DNA from: Haliscomenobacter sp.
Lineage (GTDB): Bacteria; Bacteroidota; Bacteroidia; Chitinophagales; Saprospiraceae
Length of the DNA: 41,107 nt
Direction of reading: 5' to 3'
NCBI RefSeq assembly: GCF_016718685.1
Contig: NZ_JADKCX010000105.1
Coordinates: 1 to 41,107 of the forward strand
Positions within the stretch are counted from its first letter, which is position 1; each line of letters starts with the position of its first letter. A program made the translations under genes and the position numbers. Positions 10,645-20,447 of the stretch are shown in pieces. The notes under the pieces were generated by a model. The model was not told the origin of the DNA, ran no database searches, and saw nothing but the letters and a program-made list of their open reading frames with translations.

Positions 10645-10762
10645 GAGGCAGTAGCTTAATCGGAAGAGCACCGGGAAAAGTTTTGACATTACCACCCAGG
10701 TCAATCAAAACTTACTTCTAATTAGGTACCGGGGGGTATTGGTTCGAATCCTTTCTGCCTTA
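10645..10762 (+). tRNA. tRNA-like gene with an inserted hairpin; possible tRNA-Arg(TCT)
   Basis: Acceptor strands GAGGCAG (10645-10651) and CTGCCTT (10755-10761) pair over 7 bp with one G-T wobble. A D-arm GCTT-AATCGGAA-GAGC (10654-10669) and a T-loop TTCGAAT flanked by GG/CC (10741-10752) sit at the right places, with A 10762 as discriminator and no encoded CCA. The outer part of the T-stem has two T-T mismatches. Between the arms lie about 85 bases instead of the usual 30. CCGG 10671-10674 and CCGG 10729-10732 can pair, but the interval holds a perfect hairpin (10678-10713) and then CTTCTAA (10714-10720), which resembles an anticodon loop reading TCT. The direct repeat ACCGGG brackets the insert (10670-10675, 10728-10733). 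It may be an interrupted tRNA, a tRNA pseudogene or a tRNA-like RNA. Confidence 0.5.
10678..10713. repeat. Hairpin H1 inside the tRNA-like gene
   Basis: AAGTTTTG-AC-ATTACC, loop ACCCA, GGT-C-AAT-CAAAACTT: 14 paired positions with small matched bulges. Its right arm with the following bases (from CAGG at 10697 to CTTC at 10718) recurs at 10783-10804 with two substitutions. Confidence 0.8.
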
Positions 10763-10784
10763 CAACATACTACAACACAACTCA

Positions 10785-10837
10785 GGTCAATCAGCACTTA
10801 CTTCCTCACTACGACTGAATAAAGTGCTGAAATTACC
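10785..10837. repeat. Hairpin H2, inside-out relative of H1
   Basis: GGT-C-AAT-CAGCACTT (10785-10799), a 22-base loop, then AAGTGCTG-AA-ATTACC (10822-10837). The arms are those of H1 in swapped order, and the two bases that differ in the core (AA in H1, GC in H2) are matched by changes in the partner arm. It ends in ACCGGG, 15 bases before the RING-protein start, so it could also influence that gene's translation. Confidence 0.8.
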
Positions 10838-10855
10838 GGGTTTTATGCCATTACT

Positions 10856-13098
10856 ATGAACCAGTTGTTACAAGTCGGACTAAGGCAAAAAGCATTGTAC
10901 ATCCCTGCTGCGGTCCTCAGCCCGCCTGGGGATACCGACCTCAGTGAGACCACTTTGCTGCTGGTAGCCAATTTGGCCAAATTGGGTTTTGGCCTCAGTG
11001 AACCCGCCTTGCGTGCGCTTGATCGCTGCAGTACAGAATACCAAAACCGGATTTTGGAACAGGTCCGCGAGGTCATGAGGGTCAACAAAAACTGGCTTCC
11101 CTGGTCAAAGGTTGGAATACCCCAACTGGTGAGTCGTCCTGGGATCATTTCATGACCTGGTTGGCCAATATTTTCCAAATCAAAGGAACCACGCTTGCCT
11201 GTGGGCACATCATTCCGGCCAACACCTTTCCGTTGGAGCGCTACAACGGCTGCCCTTTTTGTGGTACTCCTTTTGCAACGGATACGGCTTTAGCACTGAA
11301 AGCACAGGGCAGCAAGCAACGCATTTTGGACCTTTGGGGAGATGCCGAAGCGGAGCAATTTTTTACCGATTTGCTGGCTTCAAAAACCGCTCTGGACGCA
11401 ACGCAGCTGGAAAGCCTGAAGTTGCTCCTGGACGTATTTGACTTGCCTGCGGATGTGGCCATTGGCATGAAAGAAACCCGCATGGCCGTGATTGACGTCT
11501 TGGTCGTCAATGGTCAGGCGGACCGAGCACAAGCCATGTTCAGTACACCCCACGATGTGCTGCGCTATTTGTGGTACAAGCACACTGGCTTTTTACAAGT
11601 TTTGGAGCCAAAAACCATCAGCAAACGCAAAAGAAACAACGCCAAACATCTGTACAAACCATTCGACAAAAGTGCCCAGACGCAATTGGATGCCAAGGCT
11701 CAATTAAAGCTGAAATTTACCCGACAGGAGTGCTTGCAGGCGGCCACCTGGCTGAACAATTTGTCCCTGGAACCTGCTAAAATGTGCGAGATTATGCACC
11801 CCAAACGCAGCATGTGGGTGCGCTTCATTCGGGCGCTGCGCCTGGCGGAATATGGTCAAAGGGTGGGATTTGAGCATTTACAAACTACCCTCGATTTGTT
11901 TTACCGCGAAGATTATCCGGTTTGGCAAGGCCAGGTCAACCATTTTCGTTTGCGTAAAGACCGCGAACAAACGCTGAAACTGCTGCAGCAACGCCCTGGT
12001 TTATTTGCTCGTTCCTTGTTTTCCAACATGTTGTGGTTTGGTCCAGCGCCTTGTTTGGCGGCTTTTCGGGAAGTGATTGACCAGGTGCCTGCCCGCTTGG
12101 TCTTTACGTTGAACATGTACGCCGAGCTCTATTTTACCCCCGGGCAACCCCGCAGTGTTAAGCCGCTGGGATCGGTGAGCAAAAACATACCTGCCCATCC
12201 GCTATTGGCACAGTATACGGAACAGGAATTACAGGAAATGAAAGATGCCGTGCTTGACTTGGGTGTTTTGGCGGTAAAAAAACGCTTTGCCGCCCAAAGC
12301 ACTACCCATCGCAGCATGTATATCGATCCCTTGTTGTTCAAAATGCCCATATCCATTGGCGACCGCAGCGAAACCGTACAAGATTTGCCCGCCGCGCTGA
12401 TGGGCACCCGTTTTCCGCTGGAGGGAGATACGGTACGTTTGTTCATGCAGTGGGGAGTGGGACTACCCGCTCAAGCCCTCGATATGGATTTGAGCTGCTC
12501 CATCACCTATATTAATCGGGTAGAAATTTGCTCCTACTCCAATTTGGTTACGCCGGCTTGCCAACACAGCGGCGATATCCGTGTCATCCCGAATTTGGTG
12601 GGTACCGCCGAATACATCAACATTGACTTGAAGGTCTTGCAGGAAATGCAGGCTCAGTACGTCGTTTTTACTTGCAACGCCTATATCTTCGGCAGCATTA
12701 CCCCCAATTTGGTGGTAGGGTGGATGAACAGCGTCCATCCCATGCAGATTTCCGCAACTACGGGTGTGGCCTACGATCCTTCCTGTGTACAGCATCAAGT
12801 ACGGATTGCGACCGGATTGAGCAAAGGCCTGGTTTTTGGGGTCTTGGACGTGGACTGCGCCGAAATTGTTTGGCTGGAAATGCCATTCGGTGGCCAAGTG
12901 GTACAAGGTCTGGACCACCGAAACGTGACCGCGCTTTTGAAAAAACTGGACAGTAAGCTCAGTATTGGCAATTTGTTGGCACTCAAAGCAGAGGCGCAAC
13001 AATTGCAATTGGTTGATACTCCGGATGCAGCGGATGAAGTGTATACCCCGCAATGGGGGATCAATACGGCAGCGGTGACGCAGTTGTTGGTAGATTGA
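10856..13098 (+). CDS. RING-like/TerD-like protein of the MXAN_6230/SCO0854 type (one frameshift)
   Basis: About 747 residues once a one-base slip near 11098 is corrected, after which the frame reads SLVKGWNTPTGESSWDHF into the downstream 648-codon frame. Starting at about residue 121, CGHIIPANTF...RYNGCPFCGTPF is a compact zinc-binding, RING-like motif (C-H...C-x2-C). A long helical middle follows. The last third (from about WGVGLPAQALDMDLSC) resembles TerD-family stress proteins: HSGDI, YINIDL, YVVFTCNAY, VVGWMN and VLDVDCAEIVWLE. I recall this layout from proteins named MXAN_6230/SCO0854 RING-domain family; that is memory, not a search. There is no signal peptide, so it is cytoplasmic. Function is unknown; TerD homologues bind calcium and act in stress or phage responses. 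Its stop lies in a hairpin shared with the convergent gene. Confidence 0.7.
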
Positions 13099-13105
13099 CC
13101 TACCA
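13088..13105. terminator. Small hairpin containing the stops of two convergent genes
   Basis: TGGTAG (13088-13093), loop ATTGAC, CTACCA (13100-13105). The TGA of the RING-type gene (13096-13098) lies in the loop, and the TAG of the minus-strand gene (bases 13102-13100) in the right arm. It has no T-tract, so termination is only a suggestion. Confidence 0.5.
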
Positions 13106-13972
13106 CCCCAACACCGCCAGCACTGCATGGTGATCCGACGCAAACCTACCCGCCCAGGTATTGGTCAAAGTAGCGTGTTTGAGTACCTTCCACTTACCCG
13201 GGTTTTTGACAAAATGTAATCGATGTGTCTGCCCTCCAGCTCCATCACCGTAAAGCCATTGAAGGTGCTGTAAGGGCCAAAATGGGGCGAGAGGCTAAGG
13301 CCTTCGGTATCAGTAAGTTTATCAGGGTTGTTGGCTTCCACCAAAACCGTGATGGGCTCATCGCTGGGTACGGCATTAAAATCACCCGTGATGATGGCAG
13401 GAGTGGTGCCAGCAATTTCTTTGACTTTTTGCAAGAGCAATCTTGAACTTTCCCGCCGGGCCACTTTGCCAATGTGGTCGTAATGGGTGTTGAAAAAATA
13501 AAACACCTTCTTGCTTTTTTTGTCCTTGAATTTCGCCCAGGTGACAATTCGATTGAGGTTGGCATCCCAGCCTTTGCTCGGTACGTTTGGCGTTTCGCTC
13601 AACCAAAAGGTGGCACTGCTGAGTACCTCAAATTTGTCTTTGTGGTACAAAATGGGGGAAAATTCGCCTTTTTCCAAGCCATCGTCGCGACCAACACCAA
13701 GGTAGGCATACTGGGGCTGAGCACTGACCACATCCTTGATTTGGCCGACCAATGCCTCTTGCATGCCACAAATGTCTACGCCGTAAAAAAGGCAACATAC
13801 TGGCCAGATTTTTCCTTGCGTTTTTGCCACTGGTTTTCACCGTCTTGCGTAGTGTTGTACCGGATGTTGAAAGTCATTACATTGAGGGCTTGTGCCGAAA
13901 GTAATTCTACCAGCAACACAAGCATCAATACCAGGCCCCTGATTTGTAAGTGGGTAACATTTTTTTGCTCAT
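13100..13972 (-). CDS. Exported endonuclease/exonuclease/phosphatase (EEP) family protein (frameshifted)
   Basis: A metal-dependent phosphoesterase of the EEP fold with about 290 residues. The start ATG 13972 becomes productive if the seven-base homopolymer at 13960-13966 has lost one base; the leader is then LQIRGLVLMLVLLVELLSAQA, followed by the family opening LNVMTFNIRYNTTQDGENQW. Later motifs are MQEAL (metal-ligand Glu), FYFFNTHYDHIG, IITGDFNAVPSDEP and GRHIDYI. A second slip near 13200 restores KNPGKWKVLKHATLTNTWAG and the final SDHHAV catalytic motif, ending at TAG 13102-13100. A third slip lies near 13830. All catalytic residues are present. Substrates in this family range from nucleic acids to sphingolipids and sugar phosphates; none can be picked here. 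Confidence 0.85.
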
Positions 13973-14109
13973 CGTATTTTTTTACGTTAACTTATGATGC
14001 AACAACCGCACTGGGGTACGTATTTGGCACATAGAAGACCAATTTTTTAAAATACTTGGCCGTCCTAAGGTTGCAGCCTAAATTCACCACAAGATAAAAC
14101 ACCATCCAC

Positions 14110-16330
14110 GTGAACAAAACTACTTACTCAATTTTCCTTTTTTTATTCCTGACCTTCTTCAATGCTGCCAATTTACCAGCACAACAGGTGCATTCGGTAG
14201 CCAGGAAGTGGAACGAGGCAACCTTGCTGGCCATTCGCAATGATTTTGCACGCCCGACTGTGCATGCCCGCAACCTGTTTCATACGGCCATGGCGATGTA
14301 CGATGCCTGGGCAGTTTACGATCAACATGCCCAAACTTTTTTTCTGGGCAAAAAATTGGGCAATTACACTTGCTCATTTTTGGGCATATCTGTGCCAGAA
14401 AATCTACAAAACGCCCGCGATGAAGCCATCAGCTATGCCGCGTATCGATTGCTCTTTCATCGCTTCAAAGGTTCGCCAGGCGCTAGTAAAAGTATCCCTT
14501 ACATTGATAGTTTGTTCTTCGCACTGGGATATGATAAAAGTTTCACCTCCACCAACTATACCTCGGGCTCTCCTGCTGCTTTGGGCAATTACATCGCCGA
14601 ACAGTTGATTGCCTTTGGTTTACAAGACGGTTCAAATGAAAAGGGTGCTTATGCCAATCTTTTTTACAGTCCGATCAATCCCCCTTTGGTCACCAAGTTT
14701 TCGGGCAATCAAATGAATGACCCCAATCGCTGGCAGCCCCTTTCATTGGATGTATTCATCGATCAATCGGGGAATGTATTGCCCATCAACACGCCGGCTT
14801 TCCTCTCACCAGAGTGGGGTCGAGTTACTCCTTTTTCACTCAGCACCAAAGACTTGACAGTTTTCAACCGGAATAATAATTCCTACCCTGTGTATCACGA
14901 TCCTGGACCTCCGCCCTATTTAAGTAGCAATGGGAGCGGAACGAGTGCTGCCTACCAGTGGAACTTCAACCTGGTTTCTTGTTGGTCTGCGCATTTAGAC
15001 CCTCGTGATGGAGTGATGTGGGATGTTTCTCCAGCTTCAATAGGCAATTCGAGTGCTTTGCCACGTACGATTGAAGAATACAAAAAATTTTACAAAATTG
15101 TGGAAGGAGGCGTAGTTCAGCAAGGCCATCCCATGAACCCTTATACTGGCAAGCCTTACGTGCCCCAGATTGTACCGCGCGGTGATTACACCCGAGTACT
15201 TGCCGAATTTTGGGCGGACGGGCCAGACTCCGAAACCCCGCCCGGGCACTGGTTTACCCTGGTAAATTATGTAGCCGACCACCCCGCATTCAAACGACGT
15301 TTCAAAGGCCAGGGTGGCGAATTGGCTCCATTGGAATGGGATGTAAAAGCTTATTTTATTTTGGGTGGTGCGCTGCACGATGCCGCCATCACCGCCTGGG
15401 GCATCAAAGGTTGGTATGATTACGTACGCCCCATCAGTGCCATTCGGTACATGGCAACCAAAGGTCAATCGAGTGACAAAACCCTAAGCCATTATTCCCC
15501 ACAAGGCATGCAATTGGTGCCCGGTTTGATTGAAACCGTACAGCCCAAAGACACGCTTAGTTGGGCCAAAGGCAAAGACCTGGGAAAAGTAAAGATACTC
15601 GCCTGGAAAGGGCCCAATTATATCCCCAATCCTGAAACGACTGATGCAGGTGTAGATTGGGTTTTAGCCGAAGAATGGTGGCCTTACCAACGACCTACTT
15701 TTGTTTCCCCGCCTTTTGCTGGGCTGATTTCGGGGCATTCTACCTTTTCTCGTGCAGGAGCAGAAGTATTGACCATGCTGACCGGAGACCCCTACTTTCC
15801 GGGCGGTCTGGGTGAATTTGTGGCCCAGAAAAACAAATACCTGAAATTTGAAGAAGGTCCCAGTGTAGATGTAATATTGCAATGGGCCACTTATCGAGAT
15901 GCCTCGGATCAATCCAGTCTGTCCCGTATTTGGGGTGGCATTCATCCTCCCGCCGATGACATTCCGGGGCGGCTCATTGGCGAAAAAATTGGCAAAGCTG
16001 CTTTTGCGTTTGGCGAGACTTACTTCAGCAAGACTACATCTACCCGGGATGGCATGGCTGGCTTGTCCGATGAGATGGTTAAGGTTTTCCCAGATCCAGT
16101 TTCCAGCTCGGCAAATACCTAAAACATGACCATCACTCAGGCGCATCCACCGCTTCATTTTGAATTGGTCAACTTGCAGGTGCAGTGCTCAAAACCTGGA
16201 AGATGAATGCCATCAATTTGAAGCAGGCTTCTCTCTGCACGAAGGCAGTCGCCTCAGCCCGGGTGTATATTTCCTACGCATCAGCGGAGAAGGAGAGCAA
16301 ATGACGAAAAAAGTGGTGATTGCAGAGTAA
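14110..16330 (+). CDS. Vanadium-dependent haloperoxidase with T9SS type A sorting domain
   Basis: A secreted PAP2/haloperoxidase-fold protein of about 740 residues. The start codon is GTG 14110, giving the signal peptide NKTTYSIFLFLFLTFFNAANLPAQQ. The three vanadate-site motifs are intact: K-x6-RP as KGWYDYVRP (from 15406), SGH in LISGHSTF (near 15730), and R-x5-H in RIWGGIHPPADD (near 15926-15960). The frame is open to 16122, where a slip after VFPDPVSSSANT produces an early stop. The following DNA encodes the rest of a T9SS type A sorting domain in adjacent frames (MTITQAHPPLHFELVNLQ, then LSPGVYFLRISGEGEQMTKK), ending TAA 16328-16330. The product is thus expected outside the cell or on its surface, oxidising halides or acting as an acid phosphatase. 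Haloperoxidase versus phosphatase activity cannot be settled by eye. Confidence 0.9.
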
Positions 16331-16335
16331 ACAGG

Positions 16336-16446
16336 AAAAAAAGTTGAAGTGTTGAAGAGTTTATAGTTGAAGAGAAGTTTGTAAGTACGGTAAAGTAATA
16401 CCCACAACTTTTCAACGCTTCAACTATAAACGCTTCAACTTTTTTT
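16336..16446. terminator. Long palindrome between two convergent genes, probable bidirectional terminator
   Basis: Left arm from 16336 (A7 then GTTGAAGTGTTGAAGAG and TTTATAGTTGAAG) and right arm to 16446 (CTTCAACTATAAA, CGCTTCAAC then T7) are reverse complements with minor slips. It fills the whole gap between the haloperoxidase stop (16330) and the surface-protein B stop (16447). A-runs and T-runs flank it on the correct sides for termination on both strands. Its arms are built from GTTGAAG units, like the GTTGAG elements elsewhere. Confidence 0.7.
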
Positions 16447-19400
16447 CTACCGAATCAAGCTCACTTCGCCCCGAACCAGTTCACTTCCCGCACCTTTGTC
16501 ATCCACATATTCAATCTTGAACCAATAAATGTATGCCCCCTTTAGGACCTGCTGCCCCTAATCAGGCCATCCCAACCTGTGTTGATGTCCGTAGAGCGGA
16601 ATACTGCCCTCCCCAGCGGTCAAAACCTGCAACTCATAACCATTGACCTGCACAAGTTCATTGATGAAAGGCCGAAAAACATCGTTGGTCGTATTCCCGT
16701 TGGGTGAAAAGCATTGGGTGTAAATGCTTTAAACACGATGCATTGTCGAAAACTCAGTTCCAGCGAATCGGTGCTGGTACAGCGGTCATTCGCTGCCCTG
16801 ACCTAATAAGTACCCGCTGTAGTTGTACTCAAAGATTGAGCGCACTTCCGTCCTGCCAGGAGTTGTGCACCACGTGCTGGCACTTGCCCGCAAGAGGTGG
16901 GATATGTCGTCACAGACGGGATCCAGCCCTAGTGTCACGGTAGGGAAGCTTGGATTTGTACTTGGCCGTGATGGGAATCACAAGCTGATTGTTCCTTCCA
17001 CGGCGAGCCCAAAAAGCTTCAGGTGGGAAAACTGTGATGGTTTCACAGGCCGATCAATTACTCCACTGCAACTGGGGATTTTACCCCCCGGAGTGGCGCG
17101 TAAGGTAAGGTTTCACCAGTACTGAAAATTGTGTCTCTTCCAAGCTCAAAATGAAGCATTGCTCCATAAGATTGATGCTATATCGCGATCGGCGCAGCCG
17201 TTGACAGTAGAAACCAGCCAGTATAATCCGGTTGTGTCAGCTTTAAACGACCTATTGCTACTTCCATCTTGCCAACGGTAAATGGCATTGCCCAGGTTCG
17301 AGCGCAAATCCAAACTCGCACCTGCACACAAGATGGAGTCTCGCCCCAAACTCAAGTTCAACAGGAGCGGCCCTTCGCTTCACCTTACGGCCGCGACGGC
17401 CGCGTACCACGATGGCATCGAGCATTGCATTCGCCATGTCTCACGGACTACCACCCAAAACGTATCTGCGGTATGGACGCGCAGGGTTGGAGCTGTACTG
17501 CTGTCGCTCCATAAATAATTACGACCACTCGTTTTGGAAGCATCCAACAGCAAAGACCCAGCACTGCCGATGCTGGTGTCACGCCCCAAATTAAGGGCGC
17601 TTAGATTGATCAGGCGTACAGTAGTGGAATCCACTACTGTAGTGCACCCTGAAAGGTCTACCACCACTTTGTATATACCCGCTTGATTGACCTTGATTTG
17701 TGCATTGCTGGATCCATCTTGCCAGCGGTAATTTACGCCTTGCAGGTTTATATCGGCATCCAGTACCAGGCTTTGACCAGGCACACAGTAGTGTCATTGA
17801 TAAGGTTGAGCTTAAATGCGCTGGGGCTAAGACCTTGACCGTATCGTACAGCGCACAGCCATTCTCTCAGTTACAACAACATGGTAGGTTCCAATCTGAC
17901 TGACCGGAAGGTCGCCTAGTTTCTGCGTCGCTCCAGTATTTTTTCGTTATAAATTCAGGTATAGGCATCCAGAAATTGATGGGTGTTTTGGTACAAGACC
18001 ATCTTCCTAAAATGCCTACATCAACATTCAGGGAGCCAAAGCCCAATTTTCATTGCTGTCGTTGATGTTTGGTGCTTTTGGCACCGGCAAAAAAATCGGG
18101 TTGATCCCACTCCCTGTTGATCGCATTTGGATAAAATTGGCCCGGACTACCACTATCCATCTTGACAATGGCCCTATTCCCATTTGGGTGGAGCGCAGAG
18201 CAATGGAATCTAGGGTTTCCAACTGCCTGGAAGTACTTATTGATGGTTTGAGCATGAGCGGCATCAAATCATAGTTTACCTGCCGTGAAGATTAGAGAGT
18301 CTATCACATTTTCACCCAAAAAATAATCCCGCTGTTGCGTATTTCTATTCGATTGAAAGTACTCGCTTTTAGGAAACTTGTCGCCAACTGCTTCGTAATT
18401 ACTCCCGGGAGGGAAGAAGTACCTTCTACATTAGAAAACAAAACTATTTTGTGAAATTTGACATCAGAAAAAGTGATATAGGTGGACGAGGTATTGGTAG
18501 ATTCAATAGTGAAGTACCCGCATCAACAATTGCTTCTGGCCCAATATAAAAGAATAAAGAGATGAGGATAAGGAGCCATTCCTGGTGATGCGCCAATGGC
18601 TATTGCCCATTTTAAGGGTTGTTCCATTAAAATTATCGTTTAACATAAAAAATGTTTCCGTCGTAACGGGTTTGCCATTGGAATTAAATTCACCGGAACG
18701 TTGGTACAAATTCGTAGCGCCCGGCGTGTCCTGTAAAATCCAAGGCCTGCACCATTTAGGTGGGCATTGTAGATGTGGTATCCACGGGTGAGTAAGTTTT
18801 GATTTTGATCGGGCGAGAGGCAACATCAATTCGGATATTCCTCCAAATTTATTTTCAGGTGGGTCAACCGACCCATAGGCATTTAAAATCACATATCCAA
18901 AATTGATGGGATTGTTGGTAACACCAGTCCAACTCATGATTTTACAACATGCTTGTTGGTCTCTGCTGACTACTCTTTGGTCAAGGGCCATGCAAACGAA
19001 AATTTGACATCCAAAAAACATTGTCCATATCATTGGGAATACATTCTCCACCCGTTCCGCCATGACTGCAACCCAATTGGCCTGGTCATTACCAACTGCC
19101 CCCTACCTCCTTTTCCCACCCAAATAGAGATCGCGTCCAACCTTGTTAATGATGATCCACCTGGTTGTTTCCAGATCAATTGAATTATTGGCCGTAGCTG
19201 TTGCCTTCACCAATGCGAAGAATGTCCTGTGATGACAAATTTTGCACGGCAATGGCTTTGGTCGTATGGAGGTAGGCTTGCCCTTCCGAGGAGGAGTACT
19301 ACTCATTCAATCCTGCCATCCACGCTTTGGGAACAATCCATTCTGCCAGGGAAAAGGTATCATTTGAATTGATTTTAAAAATCTGATAGACATTGAGCAC

Positions 19401-20272
19401 TTCAATACAGTGGTAGTATTGCTGCCATAACTGTTTGGGAACCGATAAAGCTGATCGTATCAAAAACCTGGCTCTGCTTAGATTGATTGCTCAATTGTGC
19501 ATCGCCTCCAGCGAATAAAACCACATTATGAGTGTAGACCCGGACCACCGGCACCGCTCATCAGTGAACCCGAAGAGTTACTAAAATCAATGGTGGATTT
19601 ACCCGCATCCAGTGCCAGTTGACGGGTTCATTGCCCATTCCAGCCTGGCATTGTTTTGTGGATCTTGGTTTGCGTAGCGTCCAATAAGTTTTACCCAATA
19701 AAAATTGCGTTCGATTTCCTTCCTGGGATATAAAACTATGGGTAAAAACCTGCTGAGTGGTAGTACTAAATTACCCCGGACAAAATAGGGATAGATTAAA
19801 TACGTAAAGACTGTCGGCTAAGGTCCGGAGCCAGAACCATCTACCGTGTACATTCGATTGAAGATACTGACCTGCGGAAGTGATGAGATTGCCTACATGG
19901 TCTCCTTCAAAATAAAAGTCTCCTTTGAATTCTTGTTTCAAAGTGGCAACAAAGGTCAGAGAGCCGAATATATGTATTGCTTTATCTGCCGTGCCGCTCA
20001 AGGTTGGAGCGCCCAAAGCTCCCGTCCAATTCATGCTGCGGCAATAAACATGCTCCACATCTATAGTTGTGCGGATGCTATTGCCCGAATTGGCATCAAA
20101 AAATACCTGATCATTAATCGTAGGAACGGCCTTATGTTTGGTAGTACCTCCGCTAGTCGTAGCCCAATGCCTGGCTCAGACCAATCACCAGCATCTTCTA
20201 CCCAGTAATAGTCAGGCACGAGCCGCCTGGCCGATACTAGAACTAACATTATTAAAGTAGGGGCCTAAACAT
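16447..20272 (-). CDS. T9SS type B cargo surface protein B (heavily frameshifted paralogue of A)
   Basis: A secreted giant of roughly 1,270 residues. It starts MFRPLL (ATG 20272), the same opening as paralogue A. Order: signal peptide; a DYYWVEDAGDWSEP module continuing ATTSGGTTKHKAVP and NDQVFFDANSG; a second module (SWTGVTNNP near 18900-18950); a few Ig-like repeats with LGRD and YRWQDGSS (17780-17150); then a gliding-motility-associated C-terminal sorting domain ending VSLIR at TAG 16449-16447. At least fifteen frame changes are present. In the sorting domain, comparison with A shows single bases missing from short runs (ATACTGCC against ATACTTGCC), so many are likely sequence errors. T9SS type B domains direct export across the outer membrane. 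The role is probably adhesion or gliding; no catalytic domain is seen. Confidence 0.72.
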
Positions 20273-20364
20273 GCCTGTCGTTTTTGGGTGGACCCAAAAT
20301 TAGCGATCATTGAGTCCAACATTATTTTCCCAAACCTAAAGATTGTCTTTAAAAAATTTAACAT

Positions 20365-20377
20365 CCGCCTGCGGCGG
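20365..20377 (-). terminator. Possible intrinsic terminator after surface protein A
   Basis: On the minus strand CCGCC-GCA-GGCGG is followed by TGTTAAATTTTTT, about 70 bases past the stop of gene A and 90 bases before the start of gene B. The stem is short but GC-rich. Apart from this hairpin I see nothing in 20273-20447. Confidence 0.5.
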
Positions 20378-20447
20378 AAAGCAATAACATAAGTTAGAAA
20401 AAGAATCAACTAATCAAAGATTTATGGATATTTATTTTTAGCCTACC

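Noticed and set aside
10670..10733. Group I intron in the tRNA-like gene
   Set aside because: The insert is under 60 bases, far too short for a group I or II intron core, with no P/Q/R/S-like elements visible.
12463..13143. 226-codon minus-strand frame
   Set aside because: Shadow of the TerD-like C-terminus of the RING-type protein; its translation shows no domain features.
13474..14034. 186-codon plus-strand frame
   Set aside because: Antisense to the EEP phosphoesterase, whose catalytic motifs are clear on the minus strand.
14050..14110. Bacteroidota-type promoter (TTG, then TAnnTTTG) before the haloperoxidase
   Set aside because: TTG near 14057 and TAAATTCA about 20 bases later match only loosely; too weak to annotate.
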